NCBI GenBank assembly: GCA_964514385.1
Contig: CAZEQJ010000023.1
Coordinates: 1 to 55,107 of the forward strand
Direction of reading: 5' to 3'
DNA length: 55,107 nucleotides
Origin: CAZEQJ01 sp964514385
GTDB taxonomy: Bacteria; Bacteroidota; Bacteroidia; Cytophagales; Cyclobacteriaceae
Part shown: one piece after another, positions 1 through 7,692 of the stretch
Layout: each line of letters opens with the position of its first letter
Numbering within the stretch: the stretch's first letter is position 1
The notes under the pieces: generated by a model
The model's input: the letters and a program-made list of their open reading frames with translations, nothing else
Database searches by the model: none
Told to the model about the DNA's origin: nothing
Made by a program: the position numbers and the translations under genes

Positions 1-1109
1 GTGGGATCGCCATAATACATGGCAATATCTTTGGGGGTATACCGATCTGCTGCAATATCGGCTTTGACTATAGCTGCAGTATAATGTCCCGGAAAGCGAT
101 TTACTTCAAGAAACGCCTGTAGTTTATCATCTTCAAGAGACAGTAATTCATTTTTTTTCATTTTAAGAAATGAGGTAAGCACAAGCGAATCCTTTGGGAT
201 TGCGGCTTTTGTTTCTTCTGTCTCCTCCTTTTCCCGTGTCTGGTCATCCACAATAGCATATACAATATCAGGATTTGTGGCACAGTAATCGATACCGATA
301 CGCCCCATAACGCCTTTCCCGGGAAGGCCTTTGGTTACCTTTGACCAGTTGTCCCCACCGTCCACTGTCTTATAAATTGCTGTGGCATCACCATTTTCAG
401 TAAACTCCCAGGCTTTTCTGCTCCTTTCCCATGCTGAAGCCAGTAATACTTCGGGATTATCAGGATGCATTTCAATATCTATAACGCCCGTAGTTTCGTT
501 GATATACAATATTTTCTCCCATGATGCACCGCCATCAATAGTTTTGTATACCCCTCTGTCTTCACTGTCGGTATAAAGGTTACCAATTACAGCGACGTAG
601 ACAGTATTGGGATCTTCCGGGTGAATCAATACCTTACCGACATGTTGTGAGGCCGGCAGGCCGGCAAAAGACCAGGTGGCACCGCCGTCTGTACTTTTAT
701 ACATCCCGGAACCGGCATAGGTAGATCGGCTGGCGTTCATTTCACCTGTTCCGAGATAAATAATATCGGGGTCAGAAGGTGCAAGGGCAAATTCACCGAT
801 GGTCAAGGCTCCTACATGATCAAAAACAGGAGTAAAAGAGACGCCGGCATTGGTAGTTTTAAAAAGCCCGCCGGAGGCATAGGCAATATAATAGGTATTT
901 TTATCTGTGCTGCTGACTTCTATATCGACTATCCGGCCACTCATGACTACAGGACCAATACTGCGCGCATCATAATCGCTGAAAACAGAAGAACTGCGCA
1001 TGGCATTACGATCCTGGATACCTTGCTGAATCTGCTGCCCGGTAGACTGAGCAAAAAGGCAGGAGATAGTTGAAAAAAGAAAAAACACTATATAATGTTG
1101 AACTTTCAT
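1..1109 (-). CDS. Secreted BNR/sortilin-type beta-propeller protein, 5' part only
   Basis: This reading frame starts at the ATG at 1109 and runs off the left edge, so about 369 residues of the N-terminal part are visible. The first 21 residues form a signal peptide ending around CLFAQS. Behind it are repeated blade motifs of the BNR/VPS10 type: YKSTDGGATW, YKTIDGGASW and YKTVDGGDNW, each followed by an HPEDPNTVYVA-like strand. This is the usual start of the roughly 1000-residue 'glycosyl hydrolase / sortilin-like' exported proteins common in Bacteroidota. Their substrate is generally unknown, so no enzymatic activity is claimed. Function is inferred only from the propeller repeats. It is transcribed away from the PH-like gene at 1160. 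Confidence 0.85.
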   Translation of the reverse strand, partial: MKVQHYIVFFLFSTISCLFAQSTGQQIQQGIQDRNAMRSSSVFSDYDARSIGPVVMSGRIVDIEVSSTDKNTYYIAYASGGLFKTTNAGVSFTPVFDHVGALTIGEFALAPSDPDIIYLGTGEMNASRSTYAGSGMYKSTDGGATWSFAGLPASQHVGKVLIHPEDPNTVYVAVIGNLYTDSEDRGVYKTIDGGASWEKILYINETTGVIDIEMHPDNPEVLLASAWERSRKAWEFTENGDATAIYKTVDGGDNWSKVTKGLPGKGVMGRIGIDYCATNPDIVYAIVDDQTREKEETEETKAAIPKDSLVLTSFLKMKKNELLSLEDDKLQAFLEVNRFPGHYTAAIVKADIAADRYTPKDIAMYYGDP

Positions 1110-1159
1110 ATATGGAAGGAATTTGTATCTGTTAAATTTACCAAAATTTACATCCGTCA

Positions 1160-1591
1160 ATGGCAAAGAGTAAGCCTAAATTTAGAAGTTTATTTTCTAT
1201 ATCCGTATTCATCCTGCTATGTTATGTGATAAGCGGTATATTATTTTTCCGATATGGTGAAGCATGGTGGCAGCAGATCGTCATCATAATATTTTTCCCC
1301 CTAGGTTCGGTACTTCTTTTCCGCTTGTTATGGGATTTGAAAACGATCGAATTCAGCAAAAACAGGGTTATGGTGCGCTGGCCGGTTCGGTTTCAGGAGA
1401 AAAGTATTCCACTAAGTGAGATCCGGCAATGGCGCGAAGAAAAAGTTAAGACCTTTAATACGCTTTTCCGTGAGGTGATCATAGAATACGGGCGAAAAAA
1501 ACTACGGATGTCCAACCAGGAGTTTACTGAATATGATAAAGCTGTGGGGTATCTGAGGAAGAAGGCGGGTAAAAAGGAAATAAAGTCATGA
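1160..1591 (+). CDS. Small two-helix membrane protein, PH-like domain
   Basis: A 143-residue protein with two hydrophobic segments (about residues 14-31 and 38-57) followed by a basic cytoplasmic domain rich in short strands (IEFSKNRVMVRWPVRF, then an amphipathic helix near the C-terminus). This layout resembles the small bacterial membrane proteins with a PH-like domain, but I cannot assign a family firmly. It ends in ATGA and overlaps the crcB start by 4 bases, so the two genes are translationally coupled. No catalytic motif is visible. The function is unknown. Confidence 0.7.
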   Translation: MAKSKPKFRSLFSISVFILLCYVISGILFFRYGEAWWQQIVIIIFFPLGSVLLFRLLWDLKTIEFSKNRVMVRWPVRFQEKSIPLSEIRQWREEKVKTFNTLFREVIIEYGRKKLRMSNQEFTEYDKAVGYLRKKAGKKEIKS

Positions 1592-1947
1592 AAACCATAT
1601 TAATGATCGGCCTTGGCGGTTTTACAGGTAGCATTGCGCGCTATACCCTAAGCGTATTAATACCTCAGCATGCTATTCCATACGGTACGCTTGCAGCGAA
1701 TATTACAGGATGCTTCATTCTCGGAATGATCACCGGGTTTATCGCGTCACGCGGCGTATCAAAAGAAGCTTACTTCTTTTTTTCTACTGGTTTTTGCGGA
1801 AGCCTGACCACCTTTTCCACGTTTACAGGAGAGTCCATTGCCTTGCTTGAAAAAAACTGGATGCTAAGCCTTTTATATATGATCATCAGCCTTGCCGGTG
1901 GTTTTATTGCATTTCTGCTGGGCACAAAATTGATCCCTTCATCATGA
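1588..1947 (+). CDS. crcB: Fluoride ion channel CrcB/Fluc
   Basis: A 119-residue protein with four membrane segments, the normal size for the CrcB/Fluc fluoride channel family. These channels work as antiparallel dimers in the inner membrane and export fluoride. Family hallmarks are visible: GGFTGSIARY near the N-terminus, GTLAANITGCF in helix 2, and the pore motif GFCGSLTTFSTF at about residues 68-79. It is one half-dimer gene. No second crcB lies next to it, so a homodimer is expected. It overlaps the upstream gene by 4 bases. I see no obvious fluoride riboswitch, since the start is embedded in the upstream gene. Confidence 0.93.
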   Translation: MKTILMIGLGGFTGSIARYTLSVLIPQHAIPYGTLAANITGCFILGMITGFIASRGVSKEAYFFFSTGFCGSLTTFSTFTGESIALLEKNWMLSLLYMIISLAGGFIAFLLGTKLIPSS

Positions 1948-2228
1948 GATGATAGCTTGAATTCGCACGGCTATCTTTATTCCATCAATGGAAATATGCG
2001 TATATACCTGTAGAGAACAATACTATCTACTTGATGAAAACTGCATTGAAAGTGATATTACTATTTTTATTGCTTATGCTTATAGCCGGATAGCATCGAA
2101 ATGTACCGGATATATAAACGCATAATGAAAGCCGGAAGCAGCCTCAACAGCCCGGGTCAGGCTACCGACGAATGGGATATTGCAAAATCAGAGCCCCTGT
2201 TTATTAAACCTGATAAAAAAAGTAAAAG
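1948..2228. other. Intergenic stretch with a 19-codon hydrophobic open frame
   Basis: This 281-base gap contains a tiny frame at 2034-2093 that encodes MKTALKVILLFLLLMLIAG and then stops. It resembles a signal anchor. In the same frame after the stop it reads HRNVPDI, which is weakly reminiscent of the start of anchored cytochrome c proteins. It could be a decayed gene start or chance. Otherwise I see nothing in the gap. Confidence 0.2.
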
Positions 2229-2303
2229 TGGGTTGTATTGGATTCGAACCAACGACCCCCGCCCTGTCAAGGCGGTGCTCTGAACCAACTGAGCTAACAA
2301 CCC
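2229..2303 (-). tRNA. trnV: tRNA-Val (anticodon GAC)
   Basis: On the minus strand the acceptor stem GGGTTGT pairs with ACAACCC. The D arm is GCTC...GAGC. The anticodon stem CCGCC/GGCGG encloses the loop TTGACAG, giving anticodon GAC. The T arm GTTGG-TTCGAAT-CCAAT is intact. The discriminator is A and no CCA is encoded. Confidence 0.93.
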
Positions 2304-2462
2304 ATAAAGTGTAAAGATAATGGGTTTACCCATTAAGACTCCATTTTCCTGTCTCAAAAATATAACTTGAAGCAACATGCCTCACACTTTCTCCACTGAT
2401 ACTATCAGTTCTAAACTTGAAATATTCCGTCAATCGTGCGACTTTTATGCAAAGGCAGTAAC

Positions 2463-3248
2463 ATGAAAACAAAAAAAATTGCAATCATAGGATGTGGTAA
2501 CCTTGGGATGGCCATCCTCAACGGACTCCTGGATCGAGGTATACCCGGTACCCATATCACCGCAACCAGGCGACATACTCAGTCCCTTTCTATTCTTGCT
2601 GAAAAGGGCGTAGGGATAACGACCAACAACCAGGAGGCTGTTGATAATGCTGATATTGTCATTGTTGCTCTCAAGCCCTACACCATTCTGGAAGTATTAA
2701 AAAAGCTGTCTTTTGACCCCAAACGGCATATCATAATATCACTGGCTACAGGCATCTCCATTGAAGCTATTGCTCCGCTCGTCAATCATGCACCACTCTT
2801 TAGGGCCATGCCCAATACAGGAGCAGATGTAGGAAAATCACTGACCTGCGTAGCAACAAAAAATACAGATAATGACACGGCAGCGCTTGTGTATGAAGTG
2901 TTTAATGCTATCGGACATACTGTCATCATCGACGAAGAGCTGATGGATGCTGCCACTGTGATGGGTGCCTGTGGTATTGCTTTTGTCATGCGCTTTATGC
3001 GCGCCATGATACAGGGTGGTATCCAGATAGGATTTGACACCAAAACAGCTACCGAAATTGTGAACCATACAGTACAGGGAGCAGCCGAACTATTGATAAC
3101 ACGAAAGGCTCATCCGGAATCAGAAATTGATAAAGTGACCACACCCAAAGGATGCACAATTGCCGGTCTCAATGAAATGGAACATAATGGATTTAGTTCT
3201 GCATTGATTAAAGGAATCGTAACTTCGTTCAATGATATTAAAAGCTGA
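2463..3248 (+). CDS. proC: Pyrroline-5-carboxylate reductase
   Basis: This enzyme catalyses the last step of proline synthesis, the NAD(P)H-dependent reduction of 1-pyrroline-5-carboxylate. The N-terminus carries the Rossmann motif IAIIGCGNLGMA (residues 6-17). The C-terminal dimerisation domain carries the family signature VTTPKGCTIAGLNEME (about residues 220-235). The length, about 261 residues, is normal for ProC. The frame is open from 2436, but I chose the ATG at 2463 because MKTKKIAIIGCG begins directly at the first strand, and the extra nine residues are unlike the family. It overlaps the downstream cyclophilin gene by 17 bases, so the two are probably cotranscribed. Confidence 0.93.
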   Translation: MKTKKIAIIGCGNLGMAILNGLLDRGIPGTHITATRRHTQSLSILAEKGVGITTNNQEAVDNADIVIVALKPYTILEVLKKLSFDPKRHIIISLATGISIEAIAPLVNHAPLFRAMPNTGADVGKSLTCVATKNTDNDTAALVYEVFNAIGHTVIIDEELMDAATVMGACGIAFVMRFMRAMIQGGIQIGFDTKTATEIVNHTVQGAAELLITRKAHPESEIDKVTTPKGCTIAGLNEMEHNGFSSALIKGIVTSFNDIKS

Positions 3249-4041
3249 TATTTTTCATTTAACAGCATGGGTTGCTATCTCCCTGATGCTGTTTTCCTGT
3301 AAATCGGATGCTGAAGAAAATAAGCAGGTTGAACTCATCACCACAAAAGGCACCATCATCATTGAGTTGTATAATGAAACGCCACAACATCGGGATAATT
3401 TCCTGAAGCTGGTAAAAAAAGGAATGTATGATGGCGTACTGTTCAACCGGATTATACAGGGATTTGTGGTGCAGGCGGGTGAAAAAGATAGTTTAAACAG
3501 AGGCGACCTGAAAAAGCTAAACTACCTCGTCCCGGCAGAGTTTCATCCGGACTTGTTTCATAAGCGCGGAGCCGTTGCTGCTGCCAGAAGAGATAACACA
3601 GAACGAGCCTCCAATCCTATCCAGTTTTATTTTGTGCAGGCAGGTCCGGTAGCTGATTCTGTACTTTTGGATGCAGAAAAAGGCATAAATACCTGGCTAT
3701 CCCATCATTATATCCGACTGGATCCCCAATACAAAAGTCTGGCAGAAACAGAACGTCAGGCAAAAGCGAGTGGAAACATCCATCAATATGAACGCTACCG
3801 TGATAGTATTAATGCATTTGCCACTACTTATAAAGGGTATCAGACCTATGCGATACCTGAAGCACATAAAGAAGTGTACCGCACGGTGGGTGGCACCCCC
3901 CATTTGGACCAAAACTATACCGTATTTGGGGAAGTGGTGAAAGGTATGGACGTAGTAGATGCGCTGGCAACTGAGGAAACTGATGAAAATGACCGGCCCG
4001 TAAAGGATTTGCGGGTCATTAAAGCAAAAGTGTTGAAGTGA
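3232..4041 (+). CDS. Lipoprotein cyclophilin-type peptidyl-prolyl isomerase
   Basis: A 269-residue cyclophilin-type PPIase exported as a lipoprotein (lipobox LMLFSC, Cys23). The cyclophilin core is recognisable in two parts. Residues about 32-135 include TTKGTIIIELYNETP, FNRIIQGFVVQAG and FYFVQAG. Residues about 222-269 include NYTVFGEVVKGMDVVDAL. Between them lies an insertion of about 80 polar, helix-prone residues, which similar Bacteroidota lipoprotein PPIases also carry. It is expected to assist folding of secreted proteins at the periplasmic face of a membrane. It starts inside the end of proC and converges on the sulfur operon with a gap of only 6 bases. Confidence 0.88.
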   Translation: MILKADIFHLTAWVAISLMLFSCKSDAEENKQVELITTKGTIIIELYNETPQHRDNFLKLVKKGMYDGVLFNRIIQGFVVQAGEKDSLNRGDLKKLNYLVPAEFHPDLFHKRGAVAAARRDNTERASNPIQFYFVQAGPVADSVLLDAEKGINTWLSHHYIRLDPQYKSLAETERQAKASGNIHQYERYRDSINAFATTYKGYQTYAIPEAHKEVYRTVGGTPHLDQNYTVFGEVVKGMDVVDALATEETDENDRPVKDLRVIKAKVLK

Positions 4042-4047
4042 CGCAAC

Positions 4048-4437
4048 TTACTCCTCCAACACGTAGAGTTGCTTATAACCCAGCTGGGTCAGCAACATCC
4101 AGGCCTGATGAAGTTCCATTTCGCTCACACCAGTCAGTACTTTATTCTGGTCATTTTGCCAGATGTCAACGTATTCCCGGTTCAGTAGCATAGCAAAAGG
4201 AATATTTACCGTCGATTCTACATCGTTATCTGTAAAAAGTTGCGGCTCACTTAAATCAATCTTCAGGTAGTCCCCTGAATACGGCAGGCTATCCAAAACA
4301 TAAGCTGTTTTGGACAAGGTTATCATCTCTTCGGCACTATATCTTAAGTTACTACGGTCCATGGCTGATGTCAGCACCAGCAATAGTCCAAAAAAGAAGA
4401 CTACAATTACACCTAATATTTTCGTATTCATATTCAT
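4048..4437 (-). CDS. Degenerate rhodanese-like membrane-anchored protein
   Basis: A 129-residue protein with one N-terminal membrane segment (residues 5-26) followed by a shortened domain. The end of that domain (VLTGVSEMELHQAWMLLTQL, then GYKQLYVLEE) matches the closing helix and strand of a rhodanese fold and resembles the same part of the neighbouring rhodanese protein. The active-site loop where the catalytic Cys would sit reads TGVSEM, with no Cys anywhere nearby. It is the last gene of the sulfur operon, 11 bases after its neighbour. It may be a non-catalytic partner, or it may derive from the adjacent gene by duplication. The rhodanese assignment is by eye. Confidence 0.6.
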   Translation of the reverse strand: MNMNTKILGVIVVFFFGLLLVLTSAMDRSNLRYSAEEMITLSKTAYVLDSLPYSGDYLKIDLSEPQLFTDNDVESTVNIPFAMLLNREYVDIWQNDQNKVLTGVSEMELHQAWMLLTQLGYKQLYVLEE

Positions 4438-4448
4438 GATCCTTTTAT

Positions 4449-5066
4449 TTAGCTACAACCGCCCTGAACCTGCTTTTTATCGCGCCGCTGCACCGGAATC
4501 AGTGGTGTCTGCTGCGGCTTAATAATAACCTCACCACCAGTAAAATACCGGCTGGCAGCAGCTCGTTTTTCATACAGCTCAAATGCTTCACCTGAGGCTG
4601 TGGCTTCCGGATACTCAGGATTTAAAATGGTCGATTTCCATGCCTCAAGGCCGCCCTTCAGCATATAGTTATTTTCAAAGCCCTTCTGTCGGGTTATCAT
4701 CCAGGCCTGAACAGCCAGTTGGTCGTCATCGCTGTAAAATATGTTTCTGACCGCCGTCTGATCTATATAATACACCTTTTCAGGCGTAAAGAGGCTATCA
4801 AGGGGTATATTAATTGCCCCGGGTAGCGGATTAATTTCAGCCTTTTCCACCGGTCGTACATCAATAAGTTGAATGGATGGATCCTGATTAATCAATAAAT
4901 CAGACAGCTCATCAACTGATATATAATGGGATGACTGTAATAATTCACGATGGAGGTCTACTTCGGTTAGCTCAAGCGAACTGTTTGAAGTATCCGGCAG
5001 TATGGCAGCGGTACCTCCCAACACAACTATAACTATAGATAAAATTACGCGAGCATTCATGATCAT
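4449..5066 (-). CDS. Rhodanese-like protein without catalytic Cys, with C-terminal GGCS tail
   Basis: A 205-residue exported or anchored protein with a signal segment at residues 5-22. The rhodanese homology domain spans about residues 50-155: VDELSDLL, IQLIDVRPVEKAEI, LPGAINIPLDSL, then GFENNYMLKGGLEAWK. In active rhodaneses the loop before the last helix carries the persulfide Cys. Here it reads FYSDDDQLA, so the Cys is absent. The only Cys in the mature protein is Cys204, in the extreme C-terminal tail KKQVQGGCS. That flexible Gly-Gly-Cys end could serve as the sulfur-carrying site. This is inference. The gene overlaps the upstream transporter by 4 bases, which supports a role in sulfur handling with the Psr-type reductase. 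Confidence 0.75.
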   Translation of the reverse strand: MIMNARVILSIVIVVLGGTAAILPDTSNSSLELTEVDLHRELLQSSHYISVDELSDLLINQDPSIQLIDVRPVEKAEINPLPGAINIPLDSLFTPEKVYYIDQTAVRNIFYSDDDQLAVQAWMITRQKGFENNYMLKGGLEAWKSTILNPEYPEATASGEAFELYEKRAAASRYFTGGEVIIKPQQTPLIPVQRRDKKQVQGGCS

Positions 5067-5665
5067 AAATCTTTTGTGATATCAGGACGAGGGAATTTCT
5101 TTTCGGCCCATTCGCCGACCCAAAACATAAGCACGGCAGCCAATATTACCATCAATACCAGCAATCCGTCAGTGACCCCCATTACGTCAGATAATTTCAC
5201 CCCACCCAGGTAGCTGCGGGTATAAACACCTTCCCATAATTGGTATGTCTCTCCAAAAATCAGGATGCCGATAAGACTACCACCCAGAAAAGACCATGCA
5301 TCTTTTTTTCCAATGGCGGCAGCGCAGACGCTTGTGCCCGGACAAAAACCACCTACAATAAAACCAAGCCCCATAATCACACCACCAATGATGGCGGATT
5401 CAATATAATATTCATTTACATATACGATCGACATATCAATCAGTCCCATGTAATTCATAAAAGTAAGGCCCAGCATGCCGGTGATGGCTGCTGTAAAAAA
5501 CACCTTGAGTACGGTAGTGTCATAGCCGTAAAACATCCCTGCCAGCTTACGGCTGGAGGAAAAACCTGCCTGCTCCAGTGCAAAGCCGAATCCAAGCCCG
5601 ATCAAAAATGCTACCAGCAGGTTCAGCTCGGGTGAAATTTCATATACCGGTATTAAAGGTCCCAT
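5063..5665 (-). CDS. YeeE/YedE-family sulfur transporter, second half-size protein
   Basis: A 200-residue integral membrane protein of the YeeE/YedE family, whose members import thiosulfate or related sulfur compounds. About five to six hydrophobic segments are visible. The family signature GGFCPGTSVCAAAIGK (Cys108 and Cys114) is intact. Conserved cysteines of this kind relay the substrate in characterised thiosulfate transporters. Full-length relatives are about twice this size, and here the function is split over this gene and the one at 5668, which starts 2 bases away. It also overlaps the rhodanese-like gene by 4 bases, so transport and sulfur transfer are coupled in one operon. Confidence 0.85.
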   Translation of the reverse strand: MGPLIPVYEISPELNLLVAFLIGLGFGFALEQAGFSSSRKLAGMFYGYDTTVLKVFFTAAITGMLGLTFMNYMGLIDMSIVYVNEYYIESAIIGGVIMGLGFIVGGFCPGTSVCAAAIGKKDAWSFLGGSLIGILIFGETYQLWEGVYTRSYLGGVKLSDVMGVTDGLLVLMVILAAVLMFWVGEWAEKKFPRPDITKDL

Positions 5666-5667
5666 GA

Positions 5668-6201
5668 TTATATCCAGTTTTTTCTAAAGAAATACGCAAA
5701 AAGAAAGGCCGTACCGAAAATAGCCATCATCGTTACAAATCCCGCTACGGAAAGTGTAGCCATACCGCTAAGTGCAGCTCCACTGGTGCATCCACGTCCA
5801 AACTGTGATCCAAACCCAAAAAGCGCACCTCCTGCCGCTGCCAGTAACAGTCGTCTTCCCGTCGTGATATTTGGTGATTTTTCTGTTTTCCAACCCAGAC
5901 GGCCGGCCAGTGCTCCTGACAAAAATCCTCCAACGAGCACACCCAGTACCTGAAATACCAGCCAGCTCTTCATAGGTGAGTGTTCGTCATTCATATTGGA
6001 TGCATAAAAGGCTGAGGTAGCAGCATGTTCTCCCGAGACCGCATCTACCCCGGTGACGACGACACTCTTCATCGCGCCACTGGCTCCCAACCCTCTTCCC
6101 GTGAGGTAAAAGGCAAATAACAAAACCAGCCCCAGCAAAATACCGGCAAGGTAGGGGTTCATATATTTGGTTTTTCCGGTGATATAATTGTGATGTGACA
6201 T
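5668..6201 (-). CDS. YeeE/YedE-family sulfur transporter, first half-size protein
   Basis: A 177-residue membrane protein with four or more hydrophobic helices and the YeeE/YedE motif FGRGCTSGAALSGMATLS, with its conserved Cys138. It pairs with the next gene to form what is a single polypeptide in other bacteria. Its loop after helix 2 (about residues 50-78) is unusually polar. The ATG at 6162 (MNPYLAGILLG) is an alternative start that would remove 13 polar residues. It lies 10 bases after the NrfD-type subunit gene, in the same operon. Confidence 0.85.
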   Translation of the reverse strand: MSHHNYITGKTKYMNPYLAGILLGLVLLFAFYLTGRGLGASGAMKSVVVTGVDAVSGEHAATSAFYASNMNDEHSPMKSWLVFQVLGVLVGGFLSGALAGRLGWKTEKSPNITTGRRLLLAAAGGALFGFGSQFGRGCTSGAALSGMATLSVAGFVTMMAIFGTAFLFAYFFRKNWI

Positions 6202-6211
6202 AGCTTACAGA

Positions 6212-7153
6212 TTAATAAAGATAACGACTTGCCTGCCCGGCATTGACAATGATAAAGCGCAGCATAATATTGCCAAATAATATAAGCAATGCCGGTATTA
6301 TCACCGGTATACGCTGCCCGTTGAGCTCCAGAAATTCAAGAATAGCCGGAATGATCATACCGATGAATACCACAAATATCCAGAAAGGTAAAGTATAGGG
6401 TCCTCCCAGAAACATCCGCGCTGCTTCAATCTGCACCTCTGTGCTCGCCAGGAAACCCATAAACATATGGATAATGAAAAATAGCTCCAGCCCGATTACG
6501 ATGATGTCTATTCTGGAAAACAGCCGCCGCTCGATCTCATTTTTAGAAAAAACAATGATTACCGCTGCCCCTGCTGATAATCCGGACGCTAAAAATAATG
6601 GGCCCAGAATTGAGGTATTCCAAAGCGGCCGGGCATTGAAAGCTGAAAGCAATATACCTGTGTAAATGCCAAGTATTACTGAAAAAATTACCAGCACCCA
6701 GGCTATCTTTTTGCGATGTGCCACAAAAAATTGCTCCAGCATATTAAGCCAGTTAAACTTCCAGTCCCAACCGGGAAACAGGGTCTTCATATAGGTTGCT
6801 ACCCATATAAAAGAAAGAGGTGTCACAACCATAAGTGTCCAGGCTCCCCATGACATTGGCGATTGGAGCCGTACTGTGGTGTAAAGCCGCCAGAAGTAGG
6901 CCTTATGATTTAAATCCATCAGTAGTGCAATCAAACCAAGTACCAATAACCCCGGCACTACAAGTGGAGCCCATTTTACACTGGCAGGATATTTATCTTC
7001 CTTGCCCTGCAGATAATAAAATGATGCAAAAAACATGATGCCAGCCGCAATGCCGCCGACAAACAGATAAAACGGTATCTCCCAATGCCAGATGTTGAGC
7101 ATCGGGTCTACCCGATCGTTCATCCTGCCGCTGATAATAAGTTCTTCTTCCAT
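6212..7153 (-). CDS. psrC: NrfD/PsrC-type quinone-interacting membrane subunit
   Basis: A 313-residue NrfD/PsrC-family protein with eight predicted membrane helices and no cofactor motif, the usual membrane anchor of a three-subunit molybdoenzyme. It exchanges electrons between the quinone pool and the iron-sulfur subunit. Typical segments are IPFYLFVGGIAAG in helix 1, MSWGAWTLMV in helix 3 and the GPLFLASGLSAGAA stretch in helix 5. It lies 5 bases after the ferredoxin-like subunit gene. The overall complex resembles polysulfide or thiosulfate reductases. The exact substrate cannot be read from this subunit. Confidence 0.9.
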   Translation of the reverse strand: MEEELIISGRMNDRVDPMLNIWHWEIPFYLFVGGIAAGIMFFASFYYLQGKEDKYPASVKWAPLVVPGLLVLGLIALLMDLNHKAYFWRLYTTVRLQSPMSWGAWTLMVVTPLSFIWVATYMKTLFPGWDWKFNWLNMLEQFFVAHRKKIAWVLVIFSVILGIYTGILLSAFNARPLWNTSILGPLFLASGLSAGAAVIIVFSKNEIERRLFSRIDIIVIGLELFFIIHMFMGFLASTEVQIEAARMFLGGPYTLPFWIFVVFIGMIIPAILEFLELNGQRIPVIIPALLILFGNIMLRFIIVNAGQASRYLY

Positions 7154-7158
7154 AGCTG

Positions 7159-7692
7159 TCAGATTAAAAAGTAGAGTTGTGGGTCTGTTCCGGCCTCAGT
7201 CTTCAGGCGTTTGTATTTCCGTTCCTTTATTTTTCTGGAAACTTCGCTGTTCGGATCATCCAGATCACCAAAATAAAGACATTTTGTAGGGCAAACTTCT
7301 ACGCATGCCGGCTGTTCCCCTTTGCGCACCTTATGAATACAAAAAGTACATTTATCAACATACCCATCCGGGTGTGGGTAACGGGCATCGTAGGGGCACG
7401 ATGCTATGCAGGCACCACAACCGATGCAAAGATCAGGTGTTACCAATACCACGCCGCCTTCTTCGATATGGCTGGCACCGGTAGGGCAACATCTTACACA
7501 TGGGGCATTGCCGCAGTGATGACATCGCTCAGAGCGATATTCAAGCTCCAGACTTGGATAAGTGCCACTTACCGACTCCACCACCCATTCACGACAGTAT
7601 CCAACAGGTACATTATTCTCCATTTGACATGCAACTACACAGTCGCTGCAGCCTACGCATTTCTTTGTGTCAATAGCCATGGCATATCTCAT
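7159..7692 (-). CDS. psrB: 4Fe-4S electron-transfer subunit, PsrB type
   Basis: A 177-residue ferredoxin-like protein with the four cysteine clusters of the DmsB/PsrB/PhsB family: CVGCSDCVVACQ, CHHCGNAPCVRCCP, CIGCGACIASCP and CTFCIHKV...CVEVCP. It should carry four 4Fe-4S clusters and connect the molybdenum subunit with the membrane subunit. It has no signal peptide, as expected if it is exported by piggy-back on the Tat-targeted catalytic subunit. Its start overlaps the end of that gene by 4 bases. All 16 ligand cysteines appear present. Confidence 0.94.
   Translation of the reverse strand: MRYAMAIDTKKCVGCSDCVVACQMENNVPVGYCREWVVESVSGTYPSLELEYRSERCHHCGNAPCVRCCPTGASHIEEGGVVLVTPDLCIGCGACIASCPYDARYPHPDGYVDKCTFCIHKVRKGEQPACVEVCPTKCLYFGDLDDPNSEVSRKIKERKYKRLKTEAGTDPQLYFLI

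Noticed and set aside
2101..2283. A 60-codon plus-strand open frame running into the tRNA-Val gene
   Set aside because: It reads through the antisense strand of the tRNA (the phrase WIRTNDPRPVKAVL is the usual artefact of that) and has no independent support.
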